64,000 bases of DNA from Micromonospora sp. KC723 (GCF_004348595.1 NZ_SMKD01000014.1:1-64000), one strand, 5' to 3'; shown: positions 52,063 to 61,945, counted from the stretch's first letter. The notes: generated by a model from the letters alone, not told the origin. Translations and numbers: made by a program.

Positions 52063-54225
52063 ATGATCCATACCACGCGCGAGACATTGAAACGCGGGGC
52101 ACTGGCCGCCGCCGCGATGCTGTTCATGTCGGTGGCGGTGGCGGTGGCGGTGGCAGCTGGCGGCGCCGCCGCGGAGAGCACGCCCAGCGGCGATGCCGTC
52201 TCAGCAGAACAGGTGGGGGGCCTGGGGAGTCTGGTCGCGGACTACAAGACCCGCTCCGCGAGCAGGTACACCGGCGACTCCTGGGCGCCCTTCGCCAAGG
52301 CGTTGAAAACCGCAACCGATGTCGCCGCCGACGCATCGGCGACCGCGCCGGAAATCGCCGCCGCGAAGACGGCGCTCATGAGCGCCGCCGGCGAGCTGGA
52401 GGCGGCCGACGAGGGCACCTTCCAGACCATCACGAACAACACCTTCTGGAACGACACCAGCGGCAACCCCATCTATTCGCAAGGCGGGGGCGTCTTCAAG
52501 TTCGGCGACACCTACTACTGGTACGGCGTGCACTACCTGGGCGCTGAGAGCTACCGGGCCAACCCGACCAGGAAGTACGACAACCAGGTCTCGTTCGTCT
52601 CGATCCCCGTGTACTCCTCAAGGGACTTGGTGAACTGGAAGTTCGAGAACCGGGTCGCGACGCGCTCGACCCCGATCAACAACGGCGCCACCCTTGGTCA
52701 GGCAGGATGGGTCGGGCGGCTTGGGGTCTCGTACAACGAGAACACCGGCAAGTACGTGCTGGCCACCCAGGCCTATGTCGGAGGCGGGCACGGGGTCCTG
52801 TTCCTGCAGGGCGACTCGCCCACCGACACCTTCGACTACGCCTACTTCCAGACCCAGGTCGTCAACTCGCCGACGACGGGCACCGGGGACCAGACCGTGT
52901 TCACCGACGAGGACGGCAAGGACTATCTGATCTTCTCCAACCGAGAAGGACGTTCTCGCGCCTTTGTCAGCAAGTTCAGGGAGTCCGACTCGCTGCGGAT
53001 CGAGCCGGGAGCGGAGATCGGTCGCAACTCCTCCGGACGCGAGGGCAACGCCATGTTCAAGCTCGACGGCAAGTACTACCACGCGGCGTCGGACCTGCAC
53101 GGCTGGAACACTTCAGTCAACTACGTGATGGAGTCGAGCAGCGTCCAGAGCGGTTACTCGGGTGAGTACGTTCTCGCCGGCACTGAGATGGACTACAGCC
53201 ACGTGACCCAGACCGGGTTCTTCGTGACGGTCAAGGGCACCAAGCAGACGACGGTGATCTACGCCGGTGACCGGTGGGCGGACTTCGCGTGGAACGGGAT
53301 CGGCTACAACCAGTGGGTGCCGATCACCAGGACCGGCTCGCGGCCGCAGTTCCACTCGGTGAGCCAGTGGCAGTTCAACGCCACGACCGGGGAGTGGCGG
53401 GTCGGTCCGGCCAACAACTACATCCTGAACCCGAACTTCCAGGCCGACCGGGTTGTTGTGTCGCAGGTGCGGGGGTGGACCAACACCGGCGGGGGCGTGA
53501 CCAACGTCAGCCCTGGCGCGAACGGCAGCCGCTTCGCGCTGCAGCTCGGCTCCGGATCGGCCGGCGTCCGGCAACAAATCACCGTGCCGGCCGGCACCTA
53601 CCGACTGTCCACGTACGCCAAGACCTCCGGCTCGGTGAGCGGCGCGCAGCTGTCGGTCACCGACGCGAGCGGCGCCACGCGTACGTTGAGCATCCCGTCG
53701 TCCAGCGGCTGGACCCGGCGCGACTCCGCGGAATTCCAGCTGGCCGCTGGCGCCGCCACCGTCACCATCCGCACCAGCAGCGGAACCCTCACCGTCGACG
53801 ACCTCGCACTGGTCAGGACGTCCGGCGTTCCGACACCGGGGCAGCGGTACGAGGCGGAGACGGCGCCGGCGGTGTGCCAGGGCACGATCGACTCCAACCA
53901 TGCCGGCTTCACCGGCACCGGATTCTGCAACGCCAGCGCCGCGATCGGCGCGTACGCGCAATTCACGGCCACCGCGGCGGCGGCCGGCACCGCGACGCTC
54001 GGGGTCCGGTTCGCCAACGGTGCCAGCGGGCTGCGGACGGCGAACCTGATCATCAACGGTTCGACCGTAGCGACGGTCTCGTTCGAGACCACCGGAGGGT
54101 GGACGACATGGGCTACCAAGACGCTGACCGCCTCGCTCAACGCCGGCAGCAACACCATCCAGCTGAGTCCAACCGTTGCCGACGGACTGCCCAACATCGA
54201 CCACCTCCACGTGGGCGCCGCCTGA
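52063..54225 (+). CDS. Secreted GH43_24-type exo-beta-1,3-galactanase with CBM35
   Basis: A 720-residue exported enzyme. The signal peptide covers about 1-36. A FIVAR-like helical domain spans about 45-110 (LVADYKTRSASRYTGDSWAP). The GH43 propeller spans about 115-450, with NDTSGNPIYSQGGGVFKFGD and TYYWYG, the pattern of subfamily 24 galactan 1,3-beta-galactosidases, which lack the usual catalytic base. A CBM4/9-like beta-sandwich spans 452-580 and a CBM35 about 585-720 (YEAETAPAVCQGTIDSNHAG, ATLGVRFANGAS). It would remove galactose from beta-1,3-galactan main chains of arabinogalactan proteins. It is expressed from block B and followed by a strong terminator. Confidence 0.85.
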   Translation: MIHTTRETLKRGALAAAAMLFMSVAVAVAVAAGGAAAESTPSGDAVSAEQVGGLGSLVADYKTRSASRYTGDSWAPFAKALKTATDVAADASATAPEIAAAKTALMSAAGELEAADEGTFQTITNNTFWNDTSGNPIYSQGGGVFKFGDTYYWYGVHYLGAESYRANPTRKYDNQVSFVSIPVYSSRDLVNWKFENRVATRSTPINNGATLGQAGWVGRLGVSYNENTGKYVLATQAYVGGGHGVLFLQGDSPTDTFDYAYFQTQVVNSPTTGTGDQTVFTDEDGKDYLIFSNREGRSRAFVSKFRESDSLRIEPGAEIGRNSSGREGNAMFKLDGKYYHAASDLHGWNTSVNYVMESSSVQSGYSGEYVLAGTEMDYSHVTQTGFFVTVKGTKQTTVIYAGDRWADFAWNGIGYNQWVPITRTGSRPQFHSVSQWQFNATTGEWRVGPANNYILNPNFQADRVVVSQVRGWTNTGGGVTNVSPGANGSRFALQLGSGSAGVRQQITVPAGTYRLSTYAKTSGSVSGAQLSVTDASGATRTLSIPSSSGWTRRDSAEFQLAAGAATVTIRTSSGTLTVDDLALVRTSGVPTPGQRYEAETAPAVCQGTIDSNHAGFTGTGFCNASAAIGAYAQFTATAAAAGTATLGVRFANGASGLRTANLIINGSTVATVSFETTGGWTTWATKTLTASLNAGSNTIQLSPTVADGLPNIDHLHVGAA

Positions 54226-54290
54226 CCTGCTGTCCGCAGGCACGGTGACCTGACCACCGCCAACGAAACCCGACCTATCCACTGGTAAGG

Positions 54291-54345
54291 CCGGAGCGTC
54301 CGCGGCACCGCTGGATCCGGGCAAGCGGCGCCGCGGACGCTCCGG
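54291..54345. terminator. Strong hairpin terminator
   Basis: CCGGAGCGTCCGCGGC (54291-54306) pairs perfectly over 16 bases with GCCGCGGACGCTCCGG (54330-54345). The 23-base loop contains a further CCGCT/AGCGG pair. It lies 65 bases after the exo-galactanase stop. Confidence 0.85.
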
Positions 54346-54507
54346 CGACTCTGACAGCCGTATCACGGGATCCGCCCTGCCGCCCCCGCATCGCAGGAGG
54401 CGATGAGGTGCACCCTTCTCGGCAAACGCTCACCCGCCGCGCCGGAGCCAGGGCCATCGTCCTCACCGCGCGGCTGCCCTGGTCGTCGTGCCGGTTCGGT
54501 CGCGTCC

Positions 54508-54537
54508 GGGCCCCGCGCGCGTTCTGCGCGCGGGCCC
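54508..54537. terminator. Hairpin terminator at the 3' end of the GH42 remnant
   Basis: GGGCCCCGCGCGC (54508-54520) pairs with GCGCGCGGGCCC (54526-54537) with one bulged C and a 5-base loop, just beyond the end of the minus-strand beta-galactosidase remnant. Confidence 0.65.
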
Positions 54538-54544
54538 AAGCTCA

Positions 54545-55750
54545 CGAAGCAGTGCGCAGGACGCGGTCGTCTCCGGTGGTACCGGTACTGTCCTCGTGGC
54601 ACGGGGCGCCGGTGATCAATTCCTTACCGGTCGCGGCCAGTTTTACGTCGCGGTCGATGTGGTTGATGGCGATGATGTAACTGGCGGAGTCGCCTGCCCG
54701 GTGGACCAGCTCCACGTCGTCCGGCACGCCGTCACGGGGGACCAGCCCGGCCTCGGCCAGCACGGCGTCGTGGTCGCGGCCGTTCAGGCGGGTGGATACA
54801 TACCAGGCGGTGCCCGCGCACAGACGATGGTGATGTCCGGCACGACCCTGGTGCCGACCAGCTCGTCCTGATTAGACGGGTCTGTGCCCAGGCGCACGAC
54901 GTCGCGCCACATCCGGGCGCTGGTGCCGCAGTGGGGAAGCATCGTGGAGTGAGACTTCTCCGCGCCGAAGCGGGACGCCCGCCATCGGAAGAAGGGGGCG
55001 AAGTCGGCGCCGCGGGCGATGTGGGCAAAGCTGTTGCGGCGCATCTCACCGGGTTCCTTAGCGATGTTGCGGGGCTGCCAGTTGACCGCGCCGGTCGAGT
55101 GTTCCATGAGCAGCCTCGGCCGGCCCCGGGCCACGGACCGGGTGAGGTCGGCGCCATGGCGAGCTCGATGTGGTTGTCGGACCGCTCGGCCTGCAGGTAG
55201 TGGTCGTTGGAGATGACGTCCACCTCGGCCGTCCATCGCCAGTACTCCATCCACTTGCAGTTGGGCACCATGAAGTTGGTCGTCACAGGTACGCCCGGTG
55301 CGATCCGGTGCAGCACGTCGCGCTCGGCGCGGAAGCACGCCAGGAACTCGTCGGAGAAGAACCGAAGGAAGTCGAGCTGCTGGGTCGGGTTGACGCCAGG
55401 CGGCGCGAGGCGGGGCGGGTCGATCTCGGTCCAGTCGCCGTACCGCTGGCCCCAGAAGGTGGTGCCCCACGCGGTGTTGAGCGCGTCGAGCGCGCGCGCA
55501 GCCAGTGGCGGAAGGCGGTTGCCGAGGTCTCGCAGTAGCAGGACGAGGTGGCTCAGCCGTACTCATTGTGCGCGTGCCACAAGACCAGTGCCGGGTGGTC
55601 GCCGCACGTCCTCGCGCCACACCGGCTCGGGCCACTGCTCGGGGTTGTGGTCCCGCCATACCCGATCTTCCCGAGGCGGGGCAGCGCCCGCGTGCCGCCG
55701 TTCGTAGGCCTCCAGGTTCTGCGCGCCCACAGAGATGCCCGTCATCATGA
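54545..55750 (-). pseudogene. GH42 beta-galactosidase, multiply broken
   Basis: Minus-strand frames give GH42 landmarks in order. RVWRDHNPEQWPEPVWREDV is the N-terminus. A deletion of about 100 residues follows, then VLWHAHNEYG with the acid/base Glu, then an in-frame TGA. Next come CYCETSATAFRHWLRAR, then RIAPGVPVTTNFMVPNCKWM and VDVISNDHYLQAERSDNHIE, then after another frame change RPRLLMEHSTGAVNWQPRNI with the nucleophile Glu. The C-terminal domain ends at SYIIAINHIDRDVKLAATGK. At least three frame breaks, one stop and a deletion rule out function. An intact copy would have released galactose from imported or extracellular galactans. Confidence 0.8.
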
Positions 55751-55789
55751 CACAACACTCAACGCTTACGGGACCGACAGGTGTGCGTA

Positions 55790-55833
55790 TTGACACACGC
55801 GCGAGGTGAGGCGAACATTGTGAACGCTCACAA
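55790..55833 (+). promoter_or_regulatory. LacI-type operator/promoter block E (ABC importer)
   Basis: TTGACA (55790-55795), 17 bases, GAACAT (55813-55818), then TGTGAACGCTCACA (55819-55832), extending to TTGTGA...TCACAA (55818-55833). The operator overlaps the -10/start region, only 34 bases before the binding-protein gene, unlike the long leaders at the enzyme genes. Confidence 0.7.
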
Positions 55834-55866
55834 AATATTTCCGCCGGGTTAACGGAGGAGAGCTCC

Positions 55867-57222
55867 ATGCTCGATAGAGACATCAGCCGGCGCCGCTTCC
55901 TCACCGGTTCGGCGCTCGTCGCGGGCGGCGCCTTCGGTGTGCCGCTGCTCGGCGCGTGTGACGCGAGTTCGGGTGGTGATTCGTCCGGTGACGGCAAGAC
56001 CGTGACGCTCACCGTCATGTACAAGAACAACGAGCTGACCAAGGAGCACATCGCCGATTTCGAGGCGAAGCACCCCGGTATCAAGATCAGCTTCATTGAG
56101 TACGACGAGACGCGGCTCAACGCGATGCTGGCTTCCAACGAGCCGCCGGACTTCGTCCGCGCGCCGGCGGTGGGCAGCGCCGCCAGCAACGCCCAGGGCT
56201 TGACCACCGCGCTCGACCCGTACCTGGACAAGAGCACGGTGCTGAAGAAGGACAACCTGATGGCGGTCAACGAGAGCTTCCGCTGGGACGGCACGCGCAC
56301 CGGCCAGGGTCCGTACTACGGCATCACCAAGGACTGGAGCCAGGACGCGACGCTCTGGTACAACCGGGCGCTGTTCGAGCAGGCCAAGATCCCGCCGCTG
56401 AGCACCACCGAGCCCATCTCGTACGACGAACTGCTGGAGATCGCCAAGAAGCTGACCAAGAAGAGCGGCGGCAAGACCCAGGTGTACGGCCTCGGCGTGG
56501 AGTGGGCGTGGGGACTGTCCTCACCGATCTTCATGATGATCCTTCAGCAAGGTGGGCAGGTCTACAACGCCGACCTGACCGAGACCGACATGACCACGCC
56601 GGAGGCCAGGCGGGCCATCCAGTGGTACGTCGACTTCGGGCAGGCGGGCGTCGGGCCGACCACCCTCGACCCGGCCCCGGACGGCGCCGACCTGTCGCTG
56701 TTCTTGGCCAAGCGGATGGCGATCACCCAGGACGGCTACTGGTACGGCGGCAACTTCGTCAAGGAGTCCGAGGAAATCAAGAACAGCGTGGCGATGGCGC
56801 CGGCGCCGGTGATGGGCGACAAGCGGATCAGCCCAACGTACGTCGGTTGGGGGGCCATGATCCCGGCCAAGGCCAGGCACAAGGACGAGGCCTGGAAGCT
56901 CATGGAGTACTTCATGGCCGGGCCACCGTCGGAGGAGCGGGCCGGGAGTGGGTGGGGCTTGCCGGGCCTGAAGTCGCAACTGTCGCTGTTGCCGCAGGAT
57001 CTGCCGTATCAGAAGCAGGCCTACCAGACCACGCAGGCCGAACTGCCGCACGTCGCGCAACTGCCGGACTCGCCATACATAACGGGGGGCGGCTGGTTGC
57101 CCGTGCTCGACAAGCACATCACCCGCGCGATCAAGAAGGAGATCACCGTCGACGCCGCCGGCAAGGCGATCACCGACGAGATCAACAAACTGCTCAAGCA
57201 GGGCAAGGATCAGATCGGATAG
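55867..57222 (+). CDS. ABC sugar-binding lipoprotein
   Basis: A 451-residue extracellular solute-binding protein of family 1. The signal peptide combines a twin-arginine motif (ISRRRFLTGS) with a lipobox (VPLLGACDA), so it is probably Tat-exported and lipid-anchored. Binding-protein features are WYNRALFEQAKIPPLS, the hinge region, LFLAKRMAITQDGYWYGGNF, and SPTYVGWGAMIPAKARHKDE with AWKLMEYFM. GGAGGAG precedes the ATG. The two permease genes follow at once and no ATPase is present, so a shared MsiK-type ATPase elsewhere is likely. Ligands are probably galacto-, arabino- or rhamno-oligosaccharides from the neighbouring enzymes. Confidence 0.9.
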   Translation: MLDRDISRRRFLTGSALVAGGAFGVPLLGACDASSGGDSSGDGKTVTLTVMYKNNELTKEHIADFEAKHPGIKISFIEYDETRLNAMLASNEPPDFVRAPAVGSAASNAQGLTTALDPYLDKSTVLKKDNLMAVNESFRWDGTRTGQGPYYGITKDWSQDATLWYNRALFEQAKIPPLSTTEPISYDELLEIAKKLTKKSGGKTQVYGLGVEWAWGLSSPIFMMILQQGGQVYNADLTETDMTTPEARRAIQWYVDFGQAGVGPTTLDPAPDGADLSLFLAKRMAITQDGYWYGGNFVKESEEIKNSVAMAPAPVMGDKRISPTYVGWGAMIPAKARHKDEAWKLMEYFMAGPPSEERAGSGWGLPGLKSQLSLLPQDLPYQKQAYQTTQAELPHVAQLPDSPYITGGGWLPVLDKHITRAIKKEITVDAAGKAITDEINKLLKQGKDQIG

Positions 57223-57230
57223 TGGTCGCC

Positions 57231-58175
57231 ATGGAAGCGGAAAGGGCGGGACGCGGGCGGCGGCGCTGGTCGCGGTATCCCAGCCGGACCTTCTACCTGT
57301 TCGTCTCGCCCTGGGTCCTCGGTTTCGCGTTGCTCACCGCGTTGCCGCTCGGGTACGCGCTGCTGGTCAGCTTCACCAACTTCAACGGCCGCAACAGCCG
57401 GTGGCGTTGGGTCGGCCTGCGCAACTACACCGAGCTGGTACGCGACGCGGACGTCATCGCCAGCCTGGTCCGCACGCTGGCGTACACGGCGATCACGGTG
57501 CCGTTGATGGTGGGCGGCGGGCTGGGCCTGGCCGTGCTGCTCAACCGGCGGCTGAAGGCCGTCGGTCTGTTCCGGACGATCTTCTTCCTGCCCTCGGTGG
57601 TGCCGGTGGTGGCCATGGCGATCATGTGGAAGCTCATCTTCAACCGGGACGCCGGCATCCTCAACGCGATACTCGAGAGGGTCAGCGTGGGACCGACCGC
57701 CTGGTTGGTCGATCCGAACGCGTTCTACGCGCTGATCATCCTCACCCTGTGGGGACTGGGCGGTGGCATGGTCATCATGCTCGCCGCTCTCCAGGGTGTG
57801 CCGGCCGAGCTGGAGGAGGCGGCGGTCGTCGACGGCGCCAGCCGCTGGCACGTGTTTCGCCACGTAACCGTGCCGATGATCTCGCCGGTCATCTTCTTCC
57901 AGGTGGTCACCGGCATCATCGCGTCCTTCCAGATCGTCATCCAGCCGCTGCTGCTCGCCGAGTCCAACCAGGTCGGCTCGGTGGCCCTGGTGCCGCAGAG
58001 CACCCACCTGTACATGGTGCAGGTCTACGAGGAGTTCTTTAACAACAACCGGTACGGCTACGGCTCCGCCATGCTTTGGGTGTTCTTCGTGGTCATCCTG
58101 GCCATCACCCTCGTGGTGCTGCGGTCCAGCCGGCTGTGGGTGCACTACCAGGTCGACAGCGAGGGCGAACGATGA
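57231..58175 (+). CDS. ABC sugar permease, MalF-type
   Basis: A 314-residue membrane protein with six helices. It starts with a basic tail (RAGRGRRRWSRYPSRTFYLF), and the EAA loop that contacts the ATPase reads ELEEAAVVDGASRWHVFRHV. It matches the MalF/LacF half of carbohydrate importers. The ATG lies 8 bases after the binding-protein stop; a GTG at 57222 overlapping that stop is an alternative start. It overlaps the next permease by 4 bases. Confidence 0.92.
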   Translation: MEAERAGRGRRRWSRYPSRTFYLFVSPWVLGFALLTALPLGYALLVSFTNFNGRNSRWRWVGLRNYTELVRDADVIASLVRTLAYTAITVPLMVGGGLGLAVLLNRRLKAVGLFRTIFFLPSVVPVVAMAIMWKLIFNRDAGILNAILERVSVGPTAWLVDPNAFYALIILTLWGLGGGMVIMLAALQGVPAELEEAAVVDGASRWHVFRHVTVPMISPVIFFQVVTGIIASFQIVIQPLLLAESNQVGSVALVPQSTHLYMVQVYEEFFNNNRYGYGSAMLWVFFVVILAITLVVLRSSRLWVHYQVDSEGER

Positions 58176-59065
58176 CGATTGTCCGTGACCCCGCACGCCC
58201 GGCGATCAAACCGGCCTCGCCGGCACCGGCGCGGCGACCCCGGCGCAGGGCCAACGCGGTGGGTACCTACCTTTTGCTGATGACGCTGGCGGTGCTGTTC
58301 GCCGGACCGTTCGCCTGGCTGGTGCTCGCCGCGTTGAAGACCAAGACGGAGTGGGTCACGATCCCGGCGAAGATCCTGCCGGAAGATCCGCAATGGGGAA
58401 ACTTCACACAGGCGCTCACCGAAATAAACTTTACGGCGTACCTCGGGAACTCGCTCTTCCTGTCGTTTCTGTACGCGGTGCTGGTGACCTTCTCCAGCGC
58501 GGCCGTCGGCTTCGGTTTCGCACGGCTACGCGGGCGGGGCAAGCGTCCTCTGTTCATGGTGCTGCTCTCCACCATGATGTTGCCGCAGATCCTCACGCTG
58601 ATTCCCACCTATGTGCTGTTCGCGCGGGTCGGGCTGGTCAACACGTACTGGCCGTGGGTGCTGTGGGGCCTCGCCGCTTCGCCGTACCTCGTGTTCCTGT
58701 TCCGCCAGTTCTTCGCCGCCATCCCCGCGGAGCTGGAGGACGCGGCGGTCATCGACGGCTGCGGATACGGCCGGATTTTCCTGCAGATCTTCCTGCCACT
58801 GTCCCGGCCCGTGCTGGTGACCTCGTTCCTGCTTTCGTTCACCTGGATCTGGGGCGACTACATCGCCCCCGCCCTCTTCCTCGACCCCGACCACACCACG
58901 CTGTCCGTGGCCATCTCGGCGTTCTACCGCGACCCGCACGGCAACCCCGACACCACGCTGCAAGCGGCCGCCGCCACGCTCTACGTGGTACCCGTTCTGG
59001 TCATCTTCCTGTTCGCGCAGCGCTACTTCATCCGCGGCGTCCTCAGCTCCGGTGTGAAGGGATAA
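58172..59065 (+). CDS. ABC sugar permease, MalG-type
   Basis: A 297-residue six-helix membrane protein, partner of the previous permease. Features: FAGPFAWLVLAALKTKTEW, GFGFARLRGRGKRPLFMVLL, and the EAA loop ELEDAAVIDGCGYGRIFLQI. The C-terminus RYFIRGVLSSGVKG is typical of MalG/LacG proteins. It is last in the importer operon. No clear terminator follows before the next promoter block at 59237. Confidence 0.92.
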   Translation: MTIVRDPARPAIKPASPAPARRPRRRANAVGTYLLLMTLAVLFAGPFAWLVLAALKTKTEWVTIPAKILPEDPQWGNFTQALTEINFTAYLGNSLFLSFLYAVLVTFSSAAVGFGFARLRGRGKRPLFMVLLSTMMLPQILTLIPTYVLFARVGLVNTYWPWVLWGLAASPYLVFLFRQFFAAIPAELEDAAVIDGCGYGRIFLQIFLPLSRPVLVTSFLLSFTWIWGDYIAPALFLDPDHTTLSVAISAFYRDPHGNPDTTLQAAAATLYVVPVLVIFLFAQRYFIRGVLSSGVKG

Positions 59066-59236
59066 CTCACGACGCACCGACACCGTTGACGTCTTCGTCG
59101 CCCGGGTCGACCACGTCCCAGCCGCGTCCAAGGACGCCGCTTCGTGGTGACGTCAGGCGGACCGTTGACGTCGTTCGGGCAGGTGGAGAGCGTGATCGGC
59201 ATTCCGGCACTCAGCAAGCGCGCTGACGTCTGTCGA

Positions 59237-59294
59237 TTGACAAGTAGCTGTCTGACGGTGACACTATTGATATATATGAATGGGAGCGCTCGCG
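59237..59294 (+). promoter_or_regulatory. LacI-type operator/promoter block C
   Basis: TTGACA (59237-59242), a 16-base spacer, TGACAC (59259-59264), GATATAT, then TGGGAGCGCTCGCG (59281-59294). It reads toward the PL11 lyase with a leader of about 335 bases. It is almost identical to block D over the first 28 bases. Confidence 0.72.
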
Positions 59295-59629
59295 GCACGT
59301 TCTCATCAGGGCACCAGAACGAGGGCCACACTGTCCTGAGCGGCCGACCACGGACGCAGCTGCCCGCCGAACGCTTGGGCCGTTTCCGTGCCGGTGCTGG
59401 CGTGTCCTGATCCGCTGCGAGCGGTAGCCGGTGGGGCGGGGCCGGTTGAGGTACCCAATGGATCCCACGAAGGAGTCATCGTGTCGATGCAACGCGCGGC
59501 CTTCGTCAAGGACGCGGACGTCGGGATCGACGACGTTCGGTTTCATCGGCGGCGGAACGCCGGCCACCCCCAATACCCACCCGCACAGCCCGTGATGGGC
59601 TTCGCCATCACCTGACTCTGGAGATCATC
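59295..59629 (+). pseudogene. Leader with relic start of a Tat-exported protein
   Basis: This leader is related to that of the alpha/beta hydrolase at 62.5-62.9 kb. Both contain GGCCGACC-CGGAC, GATCCGCT, and the ribosome site and start CCACGAAGGAGTCAT followed by a GTG. Here the start at 59481 gives VSMQRAAFVKDADVGIDDVR and stops at 59615, whereas the intact gene reads VQMQRRTFLKAGAAGAV. It looks like the head of a lost paralogue, whose promoter now serves the PL11 gene. Confidence 0.5.
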
Positions 59630-61900
59630 ATGTTTCCACGCAGACAACGCGTCGCGTTGCTGTCCGCCGGCGCGGTGATAGCGGTGGCGGGCGCAGGGGT
59701 GCTCACCGCCGCGGCGGCTTCCGCGGCGGCGACCCGCTACGAGGCTGAAACCGCACCCTCCACATGTGACGGTGTCATCGAGTCCAACCACACCGGCTAC
59801 TCCGGCATTGGATTCTGCAACGCCAACAACGCGGTCGGGGCGGTGGCGCAGTTCACGGTGACCGCGTCCGTCGCCGGGGAGGCCACCGTAGCGGTGCGGT
59901 ACGCCAACGGCGCGACCAGCAACCGTCCGGCGGACGTGCTGGTCAACGGCGCGGTCGCGCAGTCGGGTGCCGCGTTCAACGGCACCGGCGCGTGGACGAC
60001 CTGGGCCACCACGACGCTGACCGTATCGGTGAACGCCGGCAGCAACACGATCCGGCTCAGCCCGACCACGGCCAATGGCCTTGCCAACATCGACTACGTC
60101 GACTTCGAGGTGGGTGGCTCGCCACCCACGTCGCCACCGCCCAGTTCGCCGCCGCCCGGATCGGGCAAGCAGATGGAGGACCTGAACCGCGGCCTGATCA
60201 GCGTGCGGTCGGGCAGCGGCAACCTAGTCTCCTGGCGGCTGCTGGGCACCGAGGCCGCGAACACGGGCTTCAACGTGTACCGCGGTTCGACGAAGGTGAA
60301 CTCGTCGCCGATCACCAACTCCACCAACTACTTGGACTCCGGCGCCGCGGCCGACGCGTCGTACACGGTCCGCGCGGTCGTCAACGGGGTCGAGCAGGCG
60401 GCGTCGGAGGCCTCGCTGCGGTTCGCCGGCGGCAACTACCTGGACGTGCCGATCTCCCGGCCGGGCAGCAACTACACCGCCGGCGACGCCAGCGTCGGTG
60501 ACGCGGACGGCGACGGCCAGTACGAGATCTTCCTCAAGTGGGACCCCTCAGATCAGAAGGACCCTGCCCAGGACGGGGTCACCAGCAACGTCTACATCGA
60601 CGCCTACCGGCTCAACGGCACCCGGCTGTGGCGCATCGACATGGGCCGTAACATCCGGGCCGGCGCCCACTACACCCAGTTCCAGGTCTATGACTACGAC
60701 GGCGACGGCCGGGCTGAGATGGCGGTCAAGACCGCCGACGGGACCCGCTCCGGCACCGGACAGGTGATCGGCGACGCCAACGCCCTGCACCGCAACTCGA
60801 CCGGGCACGTCAACGCCGGACCGGAGTTCTTGACGATGTTCGACGGGCTTACCGGTGCGGTGCGCTCGACGGTGAACTACGAACCGGCCCGGGGCAACAT
60901 CGCCGACTGGGGCGACACCAAGGGCAACCGCGGTAACCGGTTCCTGGCCGGGACCGCCTACCTCGACGGTCAGCGTCCCACTCTCATCATGAGCCGCGGC
61001 TACTACGAAAAGACCGCGATCGCGGCCTACGACTTCCGCAACGGTCAACTGTCACTGCGGTGGAAGTTCGACTCCCGCACGGCCGGTAGTCAGTGGACCG
61101 GCCGGGGGGCGCACTCGCTGTCCATCGCCGACGTCGACGGTAACGGTACCGACGAGATCATCTTCGGCGGTATGACCATCAACGCCAACGGCACCGGCCG
61201 CTACACCACCAGCTTCTACGGTCACGGCGACGCGCTGCACGTCGGCGACCTCGTCCCCAGCCGGCCTGGCCAGGAGATCTGGATGATCCACGAGTCGAGC
61301 TCCAGCCCGGCGGCGACGTTACGGGACGCCAACAACGGCTCGGTCATCTTGCAGAGGAACAACTCCTGCGGCTGCGAGGGCCCGGCCCGTGGTGTGGCCG
61401 GTGACATCTACGCCGGTAACGCCGGCGCCGAATTCTGGGGCACCGGCACCGGACTGGGCAACCTGCTCAACGCCTCGGGCACCAACGTGGGTCGCAACCC
61501 GAGCAGCTACAACTTCCTTGCCTGGTGGGACGGCGACCCGATCCGGGAACTGCTCAACGGCAACTACGTCGACAAGTACGGCACCGGCGGCGACACCCGC
61601 CTCATGACCGGCTCCGGCGCCCACTCCGTCAACGGCAGCAAATCCACTCCGTCGCTGTCGGGTGACCTGTTCGGCGACTGGCGCGAAGAGATCATCCTGC
61701 CGCGTGACGACAACAACGCCCTGCGCATCTACTCCACCCCCATCCAGACCGACCGGCGCATCTACACACTCTTGCACGACGCCCAGTACCGCGTCGCGGT
61801 CGCCTGGCAGAACACCACCTACAACCAGCCGCCGCACCCGAGCTTCTTCCTCGGCAACGGCATGACCACCCCGCCGCAACCGAACATCCACGTCCGCTGA
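59630..61900 (+). CDS. Secreted CBM35-PL11 rhamnogalacturonan lyase
   Basis: A 756-residue exported enzyme. The signal peptide covers about 1-33 (VALLSAGAVIAVAGAGVLTA). A CBM35 (35-163: RYEAETAPSTCDGVIESNHT, TIRLSPTTANGLANIDYVDF) and a Pro/Ser linker (164-180) follow. The PL11 eight-bladed propeller runs from about 183 to the end: QMEDLNRGLISVRSGSGNLV, DADGDGQYEIFLKWDPSDQK, DYDGDGRAEMAVKTADGT and IADVDGNGTDEIIFGGM, with calcium-binding DGDG loops. It cuts the rhamnose-galacturonate backbone of rhamnogalacturonan I by beta-elimination. It is transcribed from block C and followed by a hairpin terminator. Confidence 0.95.
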   Translation: MFPRRQRVALLSAGAVIAVAGAGVLTAAAASAAATRYEAETAPSTCDGVIESNHTGYSGIGFCNANNAVGAVAQFTVTASVAGEATVAVRYANGATSNRPADVLVNGAVAQSGAAFNGTGAWTTWATTTLTVSVNAGSNTIRLSPTTANGLANIDYVDFEVGGSPPTSPPPSSPPPGSGKQMEDLNRGLISVRSGSGNLVSWRLLGTEAANTGFNVYRGSTKVNSSPITNSTNYLDSGAAADASYTVRAVVNGVEQAASEASLRFAGGNYLDVPISRPGSNYTAGDASVGDADGDGQYEIFLKWDPSDQKDPAQDGVTSNVYIDAYRLNGTRLWRIDMGRNIRAGAHYTQFQVYDYDGDGRAEMAVKTADGTRSGTGQVIGDANALHRNSTGHVNAGPEFLTMFDGLTGAVRSTVNYEPARGNIADWGDTKGNRGNRFLAGTAYLDGQRPTLIMSRGYYEKTAIAAYDFRNGQLSLRWKFDSRTAGSQWTGRGAHSLSIADVDGNGTDEIIFGGMTINANGTGRYTTSFYGHGDALHVGDLVPSRPGQEIWMIHESSSSPAATLRDANNGSVILQRNNSCGCEGPARGVAGDIYAGNAGAEFWGTGTGLGNLLNASGTNVGRNPSSYNFLAWWDGDPIRELLNGNYVDKYGTGGDTRLMTGSGAHSVNGSKSTPSLSGDLFGDWREEIILPRDDNNALRIYSTPIQTDRRIYTLLHDAQYRVAVAWQNTTYNQPPHPSFFLGNGMTTPPQPNIHVR

Positions 61901-61902
61901 CT

Positions 61903-61945
61903 CCGTTGGGGCCGCGCCGGCCCAGCGGCCGGCGCGCCCCAACGG
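61903..61945 (+). terminator. Hairpin terminator after the PL11 lyase
   Basis: CCGTTGGGGCCGCGCCGGCC (61903-61922) pairs with GGCCGGCGCGCCCCAACGG (61927-61945) with one bulged C and a 4-base loop, starting 3 bases after the stop codon. Confidence 0.85.

Noticed and set aside
55867-59065. Complete sugar ABC transporter with its own ATPase
   Set aside because: Only a binding protein and two permeases are encoded; no Walker motifs occur nearby, so an ATPase from elsewhere must serve.
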